6,327 nt of DNA from NCBI GenBank assembly GCA_937910975.1, contig CALEMZ010000225.1, positions 1 to 6,327 of the forward strand, written 5' to 3'. Source of the DNA: an uncultured Pseudorhodobacter sp. GTDB lineage: Bacteria; Pseudomonadota; Alphaproteobacteria; Rhodobacterales; Rhodobacteraceae. The notes under the pieces were generated by a model, which saw only the letters and a list, made by a program, of their open reading frames with translations, was not told where the DNA came from and did not search any database. This document shows positions 1 to 5,866 of this stretch, piece after piece. Position 1 is the first letter of the stretch. The number at the start of each line of letters is the position of its first letter. The position numbers and the translations under genes are program-made.

Positions 1-1
1 G

Positions 2-373
2 GAGGCGCTGGCCGAGGCGATGAACGCGACCTGCGCGGGCGTGGGGCCGGAGGTGAGCGAGATGGAACTGGCAGGGCTGGATGCCGCCGCCTCCACCCAT
101 ATCAAGCCGCCCCGCATTGCGGCAAGCCCGGTGTCGTTTGAATGTGTCAGCCTTGCGGCGGTGGTCACGGGGCCGATGCAGACGGTGGTGATTGGCCGGG
201 TATTGGCCGCGTATATTGATGAGGCAGTGGTTCTGGACGCTGCGCGCGGGTATATCGACACGCCGGCACTGGGATTGATAGGCCGGATGCATGGTGCGGG
301 TTGGTATGCGCGGAGTAGCGATCTGTTCCAACTTGCGCGGCCTGCGCGCGGAAGTGGCGTGACGAAAGGCTGA
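2..373 (+). CDS. Flavin reductase family protein, C-terminal part (5' truncated)
   Basis: The reading frame is open from base 2 to the TGA at 371-373 and has no start inside the window. The visible 123 codons are therefore the C-terminal part of a longer protein, and the methionine at base 20 is internal. The fragment resembles the flavin reductase-like/DIM6-NTAB family, which adopts an FMN-binding split barrel and typically reduces or binds FMN. Supporting features are the AEAMNATCA stretch at the beginning, the KPPRIAASPVSFEC segment (fragment residues about 35-48), a hydrophobic beta-strand region (VVIGRVLAAYID), and the ending GRMHGAGWYARSSDLFQLARP-like block that I recognise as typical of the C-terminus of this family. 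The gene is convergent with the tct operon, so a functional link is not indicated. Its substrate and partner enzyme cannot be read from the fragment. The family call is fairly secure and the specific role is unknown. Confidence 0.75.
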   Translation, partial: EALAEAMNATCAGVGPEVSEMELAGLDAAASTHIKPPRIAASPVSFECVSLAAVVTGPMQTVVIGRVLAAYIDEAVVLDAARGYIDTPALGLIGRMHGAGWYARSSDLFQLARPARGSGVTKG

Positions 374-380
374 CCGGGCA

Positions 381-418
381 GGGGGCCGCTCGCGCCCCCC
401 TCTGCGCCTTGTGGCGCA
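381..418. terminator. Two consecutive GC-rich hairpins between convergent genes
   Basis: Just after the flavin reductase stop there are two perfect inverted repeats. GGGGGC (381-386) pairs with GCCCCC (394-399) around a 7-base loop. TGCGCC (403-408) pairs with GGCGCA (413-418) around a TTGT loop. The position between converging genes suits a bidirectional transcription stop. Neither stem is directly followed by a T-tract on either strand. The nearest T-run on the + strand is 437-441, 18 bases past the second stem, so this is not a textbook intrinsic terminator. The terminator role is inferred. Confidence 0.45.
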
Positions 419-419
419 T

Positions 420-454
420 TCACCCCCCTGAGGATATTTTTGCCGAAAAGAAAG
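420..454 (+). repeat. Putative dispersed intergenic element (CCCCCCTGAGGATATTTTT type)
   Basis: Bases 423-441 read CCCCCCTGAGGATATTTTT and are followed by a purine-rich GCCGAAAAGAAAG stretch. From memory, very similar strings (CCCC-GAGGATATTT followed by an AAGA-rich tail, preceded by GGGGGC/GCCCCC hairpins) recur at the 3' ends of genes in Rhodobacteraceae genomes. Only one copy lies in this window, so its repetitive nature cannot be shown here. It probably belongs with the adjacent hairpins as one 3'-end element. Confidence 0.4.
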
Positions 455-491
455 CGAGGCGGAGGGGGAGGTGTGACGGGGACGGGGCGCC

Positions 492-791
492 TCAGATCTC
501 GTATTCGGCCAGAAGCGTGGCCCAGCCCGCGCCATGCATGTCGCGATCAGACCTGTGGCCCTGGATCACCGGGCGCGGGAAGGAAAATTTGATCACGTTG
601 AGGCTGGGGATATCAAAGCGCTTCAGCAATTGGCTGGGCTGGTGATAGAGCGCGGCCACCGCTTCGGTTTGCAATGCTTTGGTGAGGGTTTCATAGGCTT
701 GCGCCGTGCCGCAGAAGACATCGACTGTGACCCAGAAAGGCCCAGCGTTTTTGGAACGGACTTTGTGGGCGATCTCGCAGATTTGCGCCAT
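492..791 (-). CDS. DUF4387 family small protein, last gene of the tct operon
   Basis: A 99-residue soluble protein without signal peptide or membrane segment. It matches what I recall of the DUF4387 family: an N-terminal ICEIAHKVRSKNAGPF block (residues 4-19) with the family's RSKNAGPF signature, then VTVDVFC (21-27), AALYHQ (46-51), the FPRPVIQG strand (71-78), and a terminal D-x-HGAGW-xx-LL segment (84-94). Family members are about 100 residues, so it is complete. The ATG lies three bases after the stop of the AtuA-family gene. A GGAG (804-807) sits 12 bases upstream inside that gene, which is rather far, so translation is probably coupled. DUF4387 proteins are commonly encoded next to AtuA-family proteins, which suggests the two work as subunits. 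No enzymatic activity is established that I can name. Cytoplasmic location is inferred. Confidence 0.8.
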   Translation of the reverse strand: MAQICEIAHKVRSKNAGPFWVTVDVFCGTAQAYETLTKALQTEAVAALYHQPSQLLKRFDIPSLNVIKFSFPRPVIQGHRSDRDMHGAGWATLLAEYEI

Positions 792-794
792 GGT

Positions 795-2147
795 TTACAC
801 GTTCTCCACGACAAGGCGGAAGGCGGACATCGGGTCATCCAGCGCCAGCACATGATTCAGGCCGAATTCATAAAGCGCGCCGCGATCTGATTGAGCGGGG
901 GAATAGGGGAAGGCAAAGGTGGGAAGCTCTTCGTTCTCAGTTAGCGGGTAATGCAGCAGATGGGGGTTGGCGAGTTTGCCGATTTCGGCGGCGATGGCCT
1001 GCGTGGGGGCCGTGATGATGAGCAAAACGCCGACTTCGGTGGGGCTGCCGGGGCGGTTTTCCATGGCGCCAAGGGCTGCGTTTACGCCGATCAGGCGGAA
1101 ATCGAGGTCATAGCTTGCAGGCTCCAGCCCCATACGCTGGGCGATCAGTGCGTTGAGGAAGCTGTGCAGCTTATCGATCCATGCGGCGGCATTGGCTACG
1201 TAATGAGCATCGCGCAGCACGGCGATGAGGGTGGTTTGAAAGCCTGCATGGCGCGCGCCTTCCAGTTTGACCGTATAGGCCCCCGGCACCCATTTTGAGC
1301 CTGTGGCGCGGACGCGGCGGCTATCAATTGCCTGATACTGTGTGGCGGTCACATCCAGATACCCACCGGGTTCATAGAGAATGAAAGGGTCGGCGTTTTC
1401 ATAGAGCATATGGGCGGAAACGGAATGGGGGGTGCATTCTGCGCCGGTCGCGAGGGGTTCGACCGTGAAGCCTGCGTCATCGAAATCAACCATGATGACG
1501 CCTGAGGTGGGGTTGGTGGAGCACAGCGCGCCGCATTCGGCGATTTTTGCGCCATGCCAGGCTGCTCCGGCGTGATCGCCGCGCGCGAGAGGCAAAGCTG
1601 CGATGATTGCCGTGTCGGTGGTGCGGCCAGCGATGATGATATCGGCCCCGGTGTTGAGTGCCGCCTGAATTTGTTCGGCCCCGGCCAGTGCCACGATATT
1701 GGTCATTTGTGCCAGGCTCTCGGCGCTGATCTTTGGTGCTGGGGTCAGGGGGCGCACCCGGCCTGCGGCCAGGGCCTCGGTGATGCGGGTCACGGGCTGG
1801 CCGGAATAAAGGCGAGCGATGCGCAAGGACTGACCCAGCTCGCTCGCCAGCTCCAGCGTTATGTCATACATCCAATCGACGCAGGCATCTGCGCCGCTGG
1901 TGCCCGCGGAACCGATGACCAGCGGCACACCCGCCTCGGCGCGTGCCAGCATCAACTCACGCCATTCTGATTTGGTGACGGAGCGCGCGTATTTCGATTG
2001 CCCTGCACCCAATGAAAACGGCCCGCTGTCGGTGGAACCGCCGTCGATTGCGATGAGGTCGGGTTTGGCTTTGACCCCCCGGGCCAATGCCGCACGGTCA
2101 AAGCCGAGGCACAGAACACCGGAGGGGATGAGGATACGGGTGGGCAT
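795..2147 (-). CDS. AtuA-family (DUF1446) protein in the tct operon
   Basis: A 450-residue soluble protein of the acyclic terpene utilisation AtuA/DUF1446 family. Visible conserved blocks are the N-terminal RILIPSGVLCLGFD (4-17), AIDGGSTDSGPF (33-44), VIGSAGTSGADACVDWM (77-93), a GADIIIAGRTTDTA nucleotide- or cofactor-like loop (167-180), AECGAL (203-208), TPHSVSAHMLYENADPF with His241 and His246 (239-255), and EPGGYLDVT (259-267). There is no signal peptide. AtuA was named from the Pseudomonas citronellol/geraniol catabolic cluster, but its reaction is not defined and no other atu genes are visible here, so terpene use should not be inferred. Pseudomonas AtuA is, as I recall, longer (about 600 residues); this shorter form is paired with a separate DUF4387 protein. 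The ATG follows the tctA stop directly (TAAATG), with only a weak GAAGA upstream, which points to translational coupling. A cytoplasmic step on the imported carboxylate is inferred from context. Confidence 0.8.
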   Translation of the reverse strand: MPTRILIPSGVLCLGFDRAALARGVKAKPDLIAIDGGSTDSGPFSLGAGQSKYARSVTKSEWRELMLARAEAGVPLVIGSAGTSGADACVDWMYDITLELASELGQSLRIARLYSGQPVTRITEALAAGRVRPLTPAPKISAESLAQMTNIVALAGAEQIQAALNTGADIIIAGRTTDTAIIAALPLARGDHAGAAWHGAKIAECGALCSTNPTSGVIMVDFDDAGFTVEPLATGAECTPHSVSAHMLYENADPFILYEPGGYLDVTATQYQAIDSRRVRATGSKWVPGAYTVKLEGARHAGFQTTLIAVLRDAHYVANAAAWIDKLHSFLNALIAQRMGLEPASYDLDFRLIGVNAALGAMENRPGSPTEVGVLLIITAPTQAIAAEIGKLANPHLLHYPLTENEELPTFAFPYSPAQSDRGALYEFGLNHVLALDDPMSAFRLVVENV

Positions 2148-3662
2148 TTAGTCTTCGTCGATCGTGGGCTGCGGGGGCTTCTTTAGGTATTGGCGCAAGA
2201 AGATAGGGGCAACAAAACCCAAGATTCCGGCAATCCAAAAGCTGATCGAGATGGGAGAGGAGAAGTAGAAGGTCCAGTCTCCATCCGACAGCACCATGGC
2301 CTGACGCATTTTGTTTTCCATGGCGTTGCCCAAAAGGATGCCAAGGATGATCGGTACGGTGGGGATATCAAGCTTGCGGCAGACATAGCCCAGAACCCCG
2401 AACGCGACCATCAGCAGCATATCAAAGCTGGAGCCTGTCAGCGAAAAGATGCCAACAAAGGCGATCATGGTGACGCCCGGCAGCAGCACCCAGGACGGCA
2501 CCATCAGGATTTTGACAAAGACCTTGACCATCGGCACGTTCATCACCAGCAACATAACGTTGGCGATCAGCAGCGAGGCGATCAGCGACCAGACCACATC
2601 GGGCCGATCCGTAAACAGCAGCGGGCCGGGTGTGATGTTAAGCGTGAGCAGCAATGCCAGCAAAACGGCGGTGGTGCCCGATCCCGGCACACCCAGCGTC
2701 AGCATCGGGATCAGCGCGCCACCGGCGGCGGCGTTATTGCCCGCCTCGGGTGCGGCCACGCCGCGTGGGTTGCCTTTGCCAAAGCTATCCTTGTCCTTGG
2801 ATACGGCCTTTTCCCCCACATAGGCCAGAAATGACCCCAAAGAGGCCCCGGCCCCCGGCAGGATTCCCGCGAGAAAGCCAATGCCTGTGCCGCGCAGCAT
2901 GGCGCCCTTGGTCTGGTTCAGCAACTTCCACGGAATGAACAAGCGACCCAGCTTCACGCCGATCGCGCTGTTCTTGCCATGGCTTTCGATGAACATGAAC
3001 ACCTCGGACACGGCAAAAAGCCCGACGATAGCGACCAAAAAGTCGACGCCGTCAAACAGGTGCATATTGTCAAAGGTGTAGCGCTGCATATTCGTCAGCT
3101 CATCCACACCGACCATCGCGATGCCAAGGCCCATGCAGGCTGCAATCGCCGATTTGGTCTGGTTCTTGGACCCCATCCCCCCCAGCGTACAAAAGGCCAG
3201 GAAATAAAGGGCGAAATATTCGGCAGGGCCAAACTTATAGGCCACGTTGGCCAACCACGGGGCCATCAGGATCAGCCCGACAGTGGCCAGAAACGCCCCC
3301 ACAAAGGAGGCGACACCGGAAATGACCAGCGCCTCACCCGCGAGGCCCTGTTTGGCCATGGGGTAGCCATCCAGCGTGGTCATCATCGCCGGTTCGTCGC
3401 CCGGAATGTTCAGCAAGATGGAGGAGATGCGCCCGCCATACATTGCCCCATAGTAAACCGAGGTCAGCAAAACCAGCGCCGAAATGGCGTCGAACCCCAT
3501 TGAAAATGAGATCGGGATCAGCAATGCCACACCGTTGGAGGGCCCAAGCCCCGGCAGCGCGCCGATGATCGTGCCGACAAAGCAGCCGATGAACGCCAGC
3601 ATCAAAGTGTAAGGCGAAAGCGCGATGGAAAACCCGAGCTCAAGGTTTGATAATATATCCAT
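2148..3662 (-). CDS. tctA: Tripartite tricarboxylate transporter, large membrane subunit TctA
   Basis: A 504-residue polytopic inner-membrane protein of the TctA family, the permease that moves the substrate, with TctB, by cation-coupled secondary transport. The length is typical for the family. Two copies of the family glycine/proline signature are present in the two internally related halves: GTIIGALPGLGPSNG (30-44) and GFLAGILPGAGASLG (262-276). Other conserved blocks are YYGAMYGGRISSILLNIPGD (70-89), GYPMAKQG (99-106), APEAGNNAAAGGALIPMLTLG (304-324) and GVPGSGTTAVLL (324-335). Many hydrophobic segments are evident and the charged tail (KKPPQPTIDED) is cytoplasmic-looking. The start is supported by AAGGA (3670-3674), seven bases before the ATG and overlapping the tctB stop. 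The next gene begins immediately after the TAA. The substrate cannot be determined from TctA. Confidence 0.95.
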   Translation of the reverse strand: MDILSNLELGFSIALSPYTLMLAFIGCFVGTIIGALPGLGPSNGVALLIPISFSMGFDAISALVLLTSVYYGAMYGGRISSILLNIPGDEPAMMTTLDGYPMAKQGLAGEALVISGVASFVGAFLATVGLILMAPWLANVAYKFGPAEYFALYFLAFCTLGGMGSKNQTKSAIAACMGLGIAMVGVDELTNMQRYTFDNMHLFDGVDFLVAIVGLFAVSEVFMFIESHGKNSAIGVKLGRLFIPWKLLNQTKGAMLRGTGIGFLAGILPGAGASLGSFLAYVGEKAVSKDKDSFGKGNPRGVAAPEAGNNAAAGGALIPMLTLGVPGSGTTAVLLALLLTLNITPGPLLFTDRPDVVWSLIASLLIANVMLLVMNVPMVKVFVKILMVPSWVLLPGVTMIAFVGIFSLTGSSFDMLLMVAFGVLGYVCRKLDIPTVPIILGILLGNAMENKMRQAMVLSDGDWTFYFSSPISISFWIAGILGFVAPIFLRQYLKKPPQPTIDED

Positions 3663-3669
3663 GGGGAAA

Positions 3670-3674
3670 TCCTT
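3670..3674 (-). promoter_or_regulatory. Shine-Dalgarno site of tctA, overlapping the tctB stop
   Basis: On the minus strand AAGGA lies seven bases upstream of the tctA ATG. The AA of this motif is part of the TAA stop of tctB. Ribosomes ending on tctB are therefore placed on the tctA start site, which supports coupled synthesis of the two membrane subunits. Confidence 0.65.
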
Positions 3675-4113
3675 AGCCCATCAGGGCAGGGGGCAGGCCT
3701 TTGAGACCAAGGCCGAGGACGAATTTGAACAGAACGAAAAGCCCGACACCAAGGCCAAGCCCGGTTAGGGCGGCACGTTTCGGTTTGGGATCGATCTGAT
3801 AGCTAAGTATGCCTGAGACAATAATCGTGGGCAGGATGAAGCCTAAAGGCTTGATCATAAACGCATAGGCGATCAGCACCACCAAAGCCACGCCAAGGTT
3901 TAGCAAAGTGCGCCCAATGGGCCATTCGACCTCTGGGTCGGGTCGCAAGACCATCATCACAGCGCATAGCAACGTCACGCAGCCGACCAAATATGGAAAG
4001 ACCCGCGGGCCAACCGGGTCGGACATAAAGCTGGTGCGGATGGCCGTGGCGCCGAGGAGATACCCCAGCGCCACAACGATCATGACCAGACCGAAAATCC
4101 GGTCACCACGCAT
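3673..4113 (-). CDS. tctB: Tripartite tricarboxylate transporter, small membrane subunit TctB
   Basis: A 146-residue small membrane protein of the TctB family, partner of TctA in the inner membrane. Hydrophobic segments lie at about residues 7-24, 40-56, 72-87, 89-105 and 115-137; the middle two are adjacent and may form a hairpin. Family-like features are the conserved loop DPVGPRVFPYLVG (32-44), LGFILPT (90-96), the short cytoplasmic charged DPKPKR (108-113), and the glycine-rich VLGLGLKGLPP ending (132-142). The ATG overlaps the tctC stop by one base (TAATG, shared base 4113), and only a weak GGGG lies upstream, so translation is probably by termination-reinitiation after tctC. Ten bases separate it from tctA. 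TctB sequences diverge strongly; the assignment rests equally on context and on these motifs. The exact job of the subunit in transport is poorly defined in the family. Confidence 0.92.
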   Translation of the reverse strand: MRGDRIFGLVMIVVALGYLLGATAIRTSFMSDPVGPRVFPYLVGCVTLLCAVMMVLRPDPEVEWPIGRTLLNLGVALVVLIAYAFMIKPLGFILPTIIVSGILSYQIDPKPKRAALTGLGLGVGLFVLFKFVLGLGLKGLPPALMG

Positions 4114-5081
4114 TACTGGATAACCCCGATTTCCTTGGAAAGAACCACGGTATCGGCGATCACGCCATCAACCCAGGACTGGAAATCGCCACCAACTTTG
4201 GTGAACGGTGCAAGGCCGTTTTCGGTCATCGCGGCCTTCCACTGGTCGCTATCGGCGACTTTTTGCAGGCGTTCAGCCCACATGTTGAAGTCTGCATCCG
4301 AAATGTCTTTCGGCACGTAAAGCCCGCGCCAGTTCACGGCAACTACGTCAAAGCCTTGCTCGCGCGCGGTGGGGATGTCTTCAAAGCCGGGCACACGCTC
4401 TTCGGTCAGCACGGCAAGGGCGCGCACATCACCCGAACGGATGAAGCCCACGATTTCCGACATGTCGCCGGTCATCGCCTGGGTAAAGCCACCGATGGTT
4501 TGGGTGATCGCATCCGCGCCGCCATCGACACCAATGTACTTGATCTTGGTGATATCGTTGAAGCCAGCCGCTTTCATAACTTGCAGCGGTTTCATGTGGT
4601 CAAAGCCGCCTACAGCCGAACCGCCTGCAAAAGCCACCGAACCCGGATCAGCCTTGATCGCCTCAACCATGTCAGACAGGTTTTTGAGCGGGCTATCCTT
4701 GGCCACAACGATCACGCCCGGATCAGCACCGATGGCACCGACAAAGCGCACCATATCGGCGGTCAGGCCGGCAAAAGCGTTTTGCGCAAGGCGGGTGGTG
4801 GTTGCCGAGGATGCTGCCACGATCAGGTCGGCATCGGTACTGCGTTCGGATGCGACATGGGCAAAAGCCACACCGCCGCCGCCGCCTGCCATGTTGGTCA
4901 CGCGAACGGGCGCATCAACCGCCTTGATTTCATAGAGGATGTTGCCGATTTGACGGCAGGTGAAATCCCAGCCGCCGCCGGGGTTTGCCGGTGCGATGCA
5001 CTCAGTCGCCGAAGCTGAACTTACGGACATAGCGGAAAGCAAGGCGCTGGTACCCAGCACTTTGAGCATGGTCATTTTCAT
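4113..5081 (-). CDS. tctC: Tripartite tricarboxylate transporter, periplasmic binding protein TctC
   Basis: A periplasmic solute-binding protein of the TctC/Bug family (PF03401 type), the ligand-capturing component of the TctCBA system. I place the start at 5081 (322 residues): GGGAGG (5088-5093) lies six bases upstream and the protein then begins with a proper Sec signal peptide (MKMTMLKVLG, a hydrophobic stretch, cleavage probably after ASA at about residue 25). An in-frame ATG at 5138 would add 19 polar residues ahead of the signal and lacks support. The mature protein begins near ECIAPANPGGGWDFTCRQ (27-44), the first ligand-loop motif of TctC proteins, with Cys28 and Cys42 that could pair. 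Other blocks are NMAGGGGGVAF (63-73), GAIGADPGVIVV (116-126), AFAGGSAVGGFDHM (150-163) and YIGVDGGADAI (182-192). First gene of the operon. The likely ligand is a di- or tricarboxylate, not identifiable from sequence. Confidence 0.95.
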   Translation of the reverse strand: MKMTMLKVLGTSALLSAMSVSSASATECIAPANPGGGWDFTCRQIGNILYEIKAVDAPVRVTNMAGGGGGVAFAHVASERSTDADLIVAASSATTTRLAQNAFAGLTADMVRFVGAIGADPGVIVVAKDSPLKNLSDMVEAIKADPGSVAFAGGSAVGGFDHMKPLQVMKAAGFNDITKIKYIGVDGGADAITQTIGGFTQAMTGDMSEIVGFIRSGDVRALAVLTEERVPGFEDIPTAREQGFDVVAVNWRGLYVPKDISDADFNMWAERLQKVADSDQWKAAMTENGLAPFTKVGGDFQSWVDGVIADTVVLSKEIGVIQ

Positions 5082-5087
5082 TGGTGT

Positions 5088-5093
5088 CCTCCC
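5088..5093 (-). promoter_or_regulatory. Shine-Dalgarno site of tctC, deciding the start
   Basis: The minus strand reads GGGAGG followed by ACACCA and ATG. The near-perfect anti-16S match at six-base spacing fixes translation at 5081 rather than at the upstream in-frame ATGs at 5138 and 5099. Confidence 0.85.
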
Positions 5094-5160
5094 AGACATA
5101 TGATGTGCGTAAGGCCCGACGGACACGGGCTCTTGCATGGCAGACGATTCCCGTCAAAGC

Positions 5161-5176
5161 TGACACTAACCTGTCA
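5161..5176. promoter_or_regulatory. Inverted repeat TGACA-N6-TGTCA, candidate operator
   Basis: TGACA (5161-5165) and TGTCA (5172-5176) form a perfect 5-base inverted repeat with a 6-base spacer, located between the two divergent genes. A further GTCA at 5153-5156 stands 20 bases from the GTCA at 5173-5176 in the same orientation, about two helical turns. OmpR-type regulators usually bind direct repeats, so the GTCA pair may be the more relevant reading. Binding by the adjacent regulator is inferred. Confidence 0.35.
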
Positions 5177-5188
5177 TGGTAAGATATT

Positions 5189-5193
5189 GAGGA
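5189..5193 (+). promoter_or_regulatory. Shine-Dalgarno site supporting the GTG start of the response regulator
   Basis: GAGGA lies seven bases before GTG at 5201. The codons from this GTG encode RFLLVED, the invariant first strand of receiver domains, so the non-ATG start is well supported. Confidence 0.8.
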
Positions 5194-5200
5194 AATAAAG

Positions 5201-5866
5201 GTGCGATTTTTGCTGGTCGAGGATAGTCCGGAGCTGGCGCGATCGGTTCGTGATTTGCTGGGTTTGGATGGGCATGGGGTGGATTGGGCAGGCACTTTGG
5301 CCGAGGCGCAAGATTGCCTGAGTGCGGCGTCTTATGATTTGATATTACTGGATATTATGTTGCCAGATGGAGATGGGCGGCGGTTTTTGCAGGCCCAGAG
5401 AAGGGCGGGTCATGACACGCCCGTTATCGTGATGACGGCCCGCGCGGCGGTGTCGGACCGGGTGGATGTGCTTGATAGCGGGGCGGATGATTACATTACC
5501 AAACCTTTTGATTTCGCAGAACTGGAGGCGCGGGTCCGTGCGGTTTTGCGTCGCCGGGGCGGGGCGGCCAGCACGGTGCGCCGCTATGCTGATCTGTCGT
5601 TCAACCCCCTTACGGCCACGGTCACCATTGCAGGCGAGGCGCGAGATCTGCGCAATCGAGAGCTGCGCTTGTTCGAGATTTTGCTGGGCGCGCCGGACCG
5701 GATTTTCAGCAAGGACCAGCTTTGTGACCGGCTGTTTTCCTATGCGGAATCCGTCAGCGACAATGCGATTGAGGTCTATGTGGGCCGCTTGCGCAAGAAG
5801 CTGGCAGGATCATCCGCGCGGATTGAGACGGTGCGGGGGCTTGGCTACAGGCTGACCTGCGGATGA
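5201..5866 (+). CDS. tctD: OmpR/PhoB-type response regulator, TctD-like
   Basis: A complete 221-residue two-component response regulator with a GTG start. The receiver domain (about 1-115) has all the expected residues: acidic pair Glu7/Asp8, phosphorylation site Asp51 in LILLDIMLPDGDG, switch Thr79 in VIVMTAR, and Lys101 in DDYITKPFD. After a short linker comes an OmpR-type winged-helix DNA-binding domain (about 127-219), with RNRELRLFEILL (151-162), the recognition region SDNAIEVYVGRLRKKL (186-201) and the terminal IETVRGLGYRL (208-218). It is cytoplasmic and presumably activates the divergent tct operon when phosphorylated by the kinase encoded next. The symbol tctD rests on context (divergent tctCBA, downstream TctE-type kinase). 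The domain family itself is certain; QseB/TctD-type paralogues cannot be told apart by eye. Confidence 0.92.
   Translation: MRFLLVEDSPELARSVRDLLGLDGHGVDWAGTLAEAQDCLSAASYDLILLDIMLPDGDGRRFLQAQRRAGHDTPVIVMTARAAVSDRVDVLDSGADDYITKPFDFAELEARVRAVLRRRGGAASTVRRYADLSFNPLTATVTIAGEARDLRNRELRLFEILLGAPDRIFSKDQLCDRLFSYAESVSDNAIEVYVGRLRKKLAGSSARIETVRGLGYRLTCG

Larger units (their letters stand above)
5082..5200. promoter_or_regulatory. Divergent control region between tctC and the tctDE-like genes
   Basis: These 119 bases must hold the promoters of both the tct operon (-) and the two-component system (+). On the minus strand TTGACG (5157-5152) is a possible -35 box for tctC, but no good TATAAT-like box follows at 16-18 bases, consistent with a promoter that needs an activator. 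On the + strand CTGACA (5160-5165) and GATATT (5183-5188) are spaced 17 bases, but would start transcription at about 5195, inside or past the ribosome site, so I do not accept that pair. Exact promoters remain unassigned. In the Salmonella tct system the regulator acts on the divergent transporter operon; the same arrangement is seen here. Confidence 0.6.

Noticed and set aside
287..539. An 18-base inverted match (287-304 against 522-539, two mismatches) that could suggest a transposon-like terminal repeat or an invertible segment
   Set aside because: Both copies lie inside coding sequence and both encode MHGAGW, at the ends of the flavin reductase and DUF4387 proteins. A chance shared hexapeptide explains the match, and nothing else marks a mobile element.
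534..890. A 118-codon + strand open frame opposite the DUF4387 gene
   Set aside because: It runs antisense across the DUF4387 gene and the end of the AtuA-like gene; the minus-strand frames show conserved family motifs while this one shows none.
2190..2834. A 214-codon + strand open frame opposite tctA
   Set aside because: It is antisense to a clear TctA gene, is rich in His/Gln/Arg/Asp of the kind produced by reading membrane-protein codons backwards, and has no recognisable domain.
4263..5018. A 251-codon + strand open frame opposite tctC
   Set aside because: It is fully antisense to the conserved TctC gene in a GC-rich genome, where long shadow frames are expected; no family resemblance or ribosome site was seen.
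5082..5138. N-terminal extension of tctC from the ATG at 5138
   Set aside because: It would bury the signal peptide behind 19 polar residues and ignores the strong GGGAGG site that serves the ATG at 5081.
5160..5188. CTGACA-N17-GATATT as a sigma-70 promoter for the response regulator
   Set aside because: Transcription would begin at about 5195, after the GAGGA ribosome site at 5189-5193, leaving a transcript without it.
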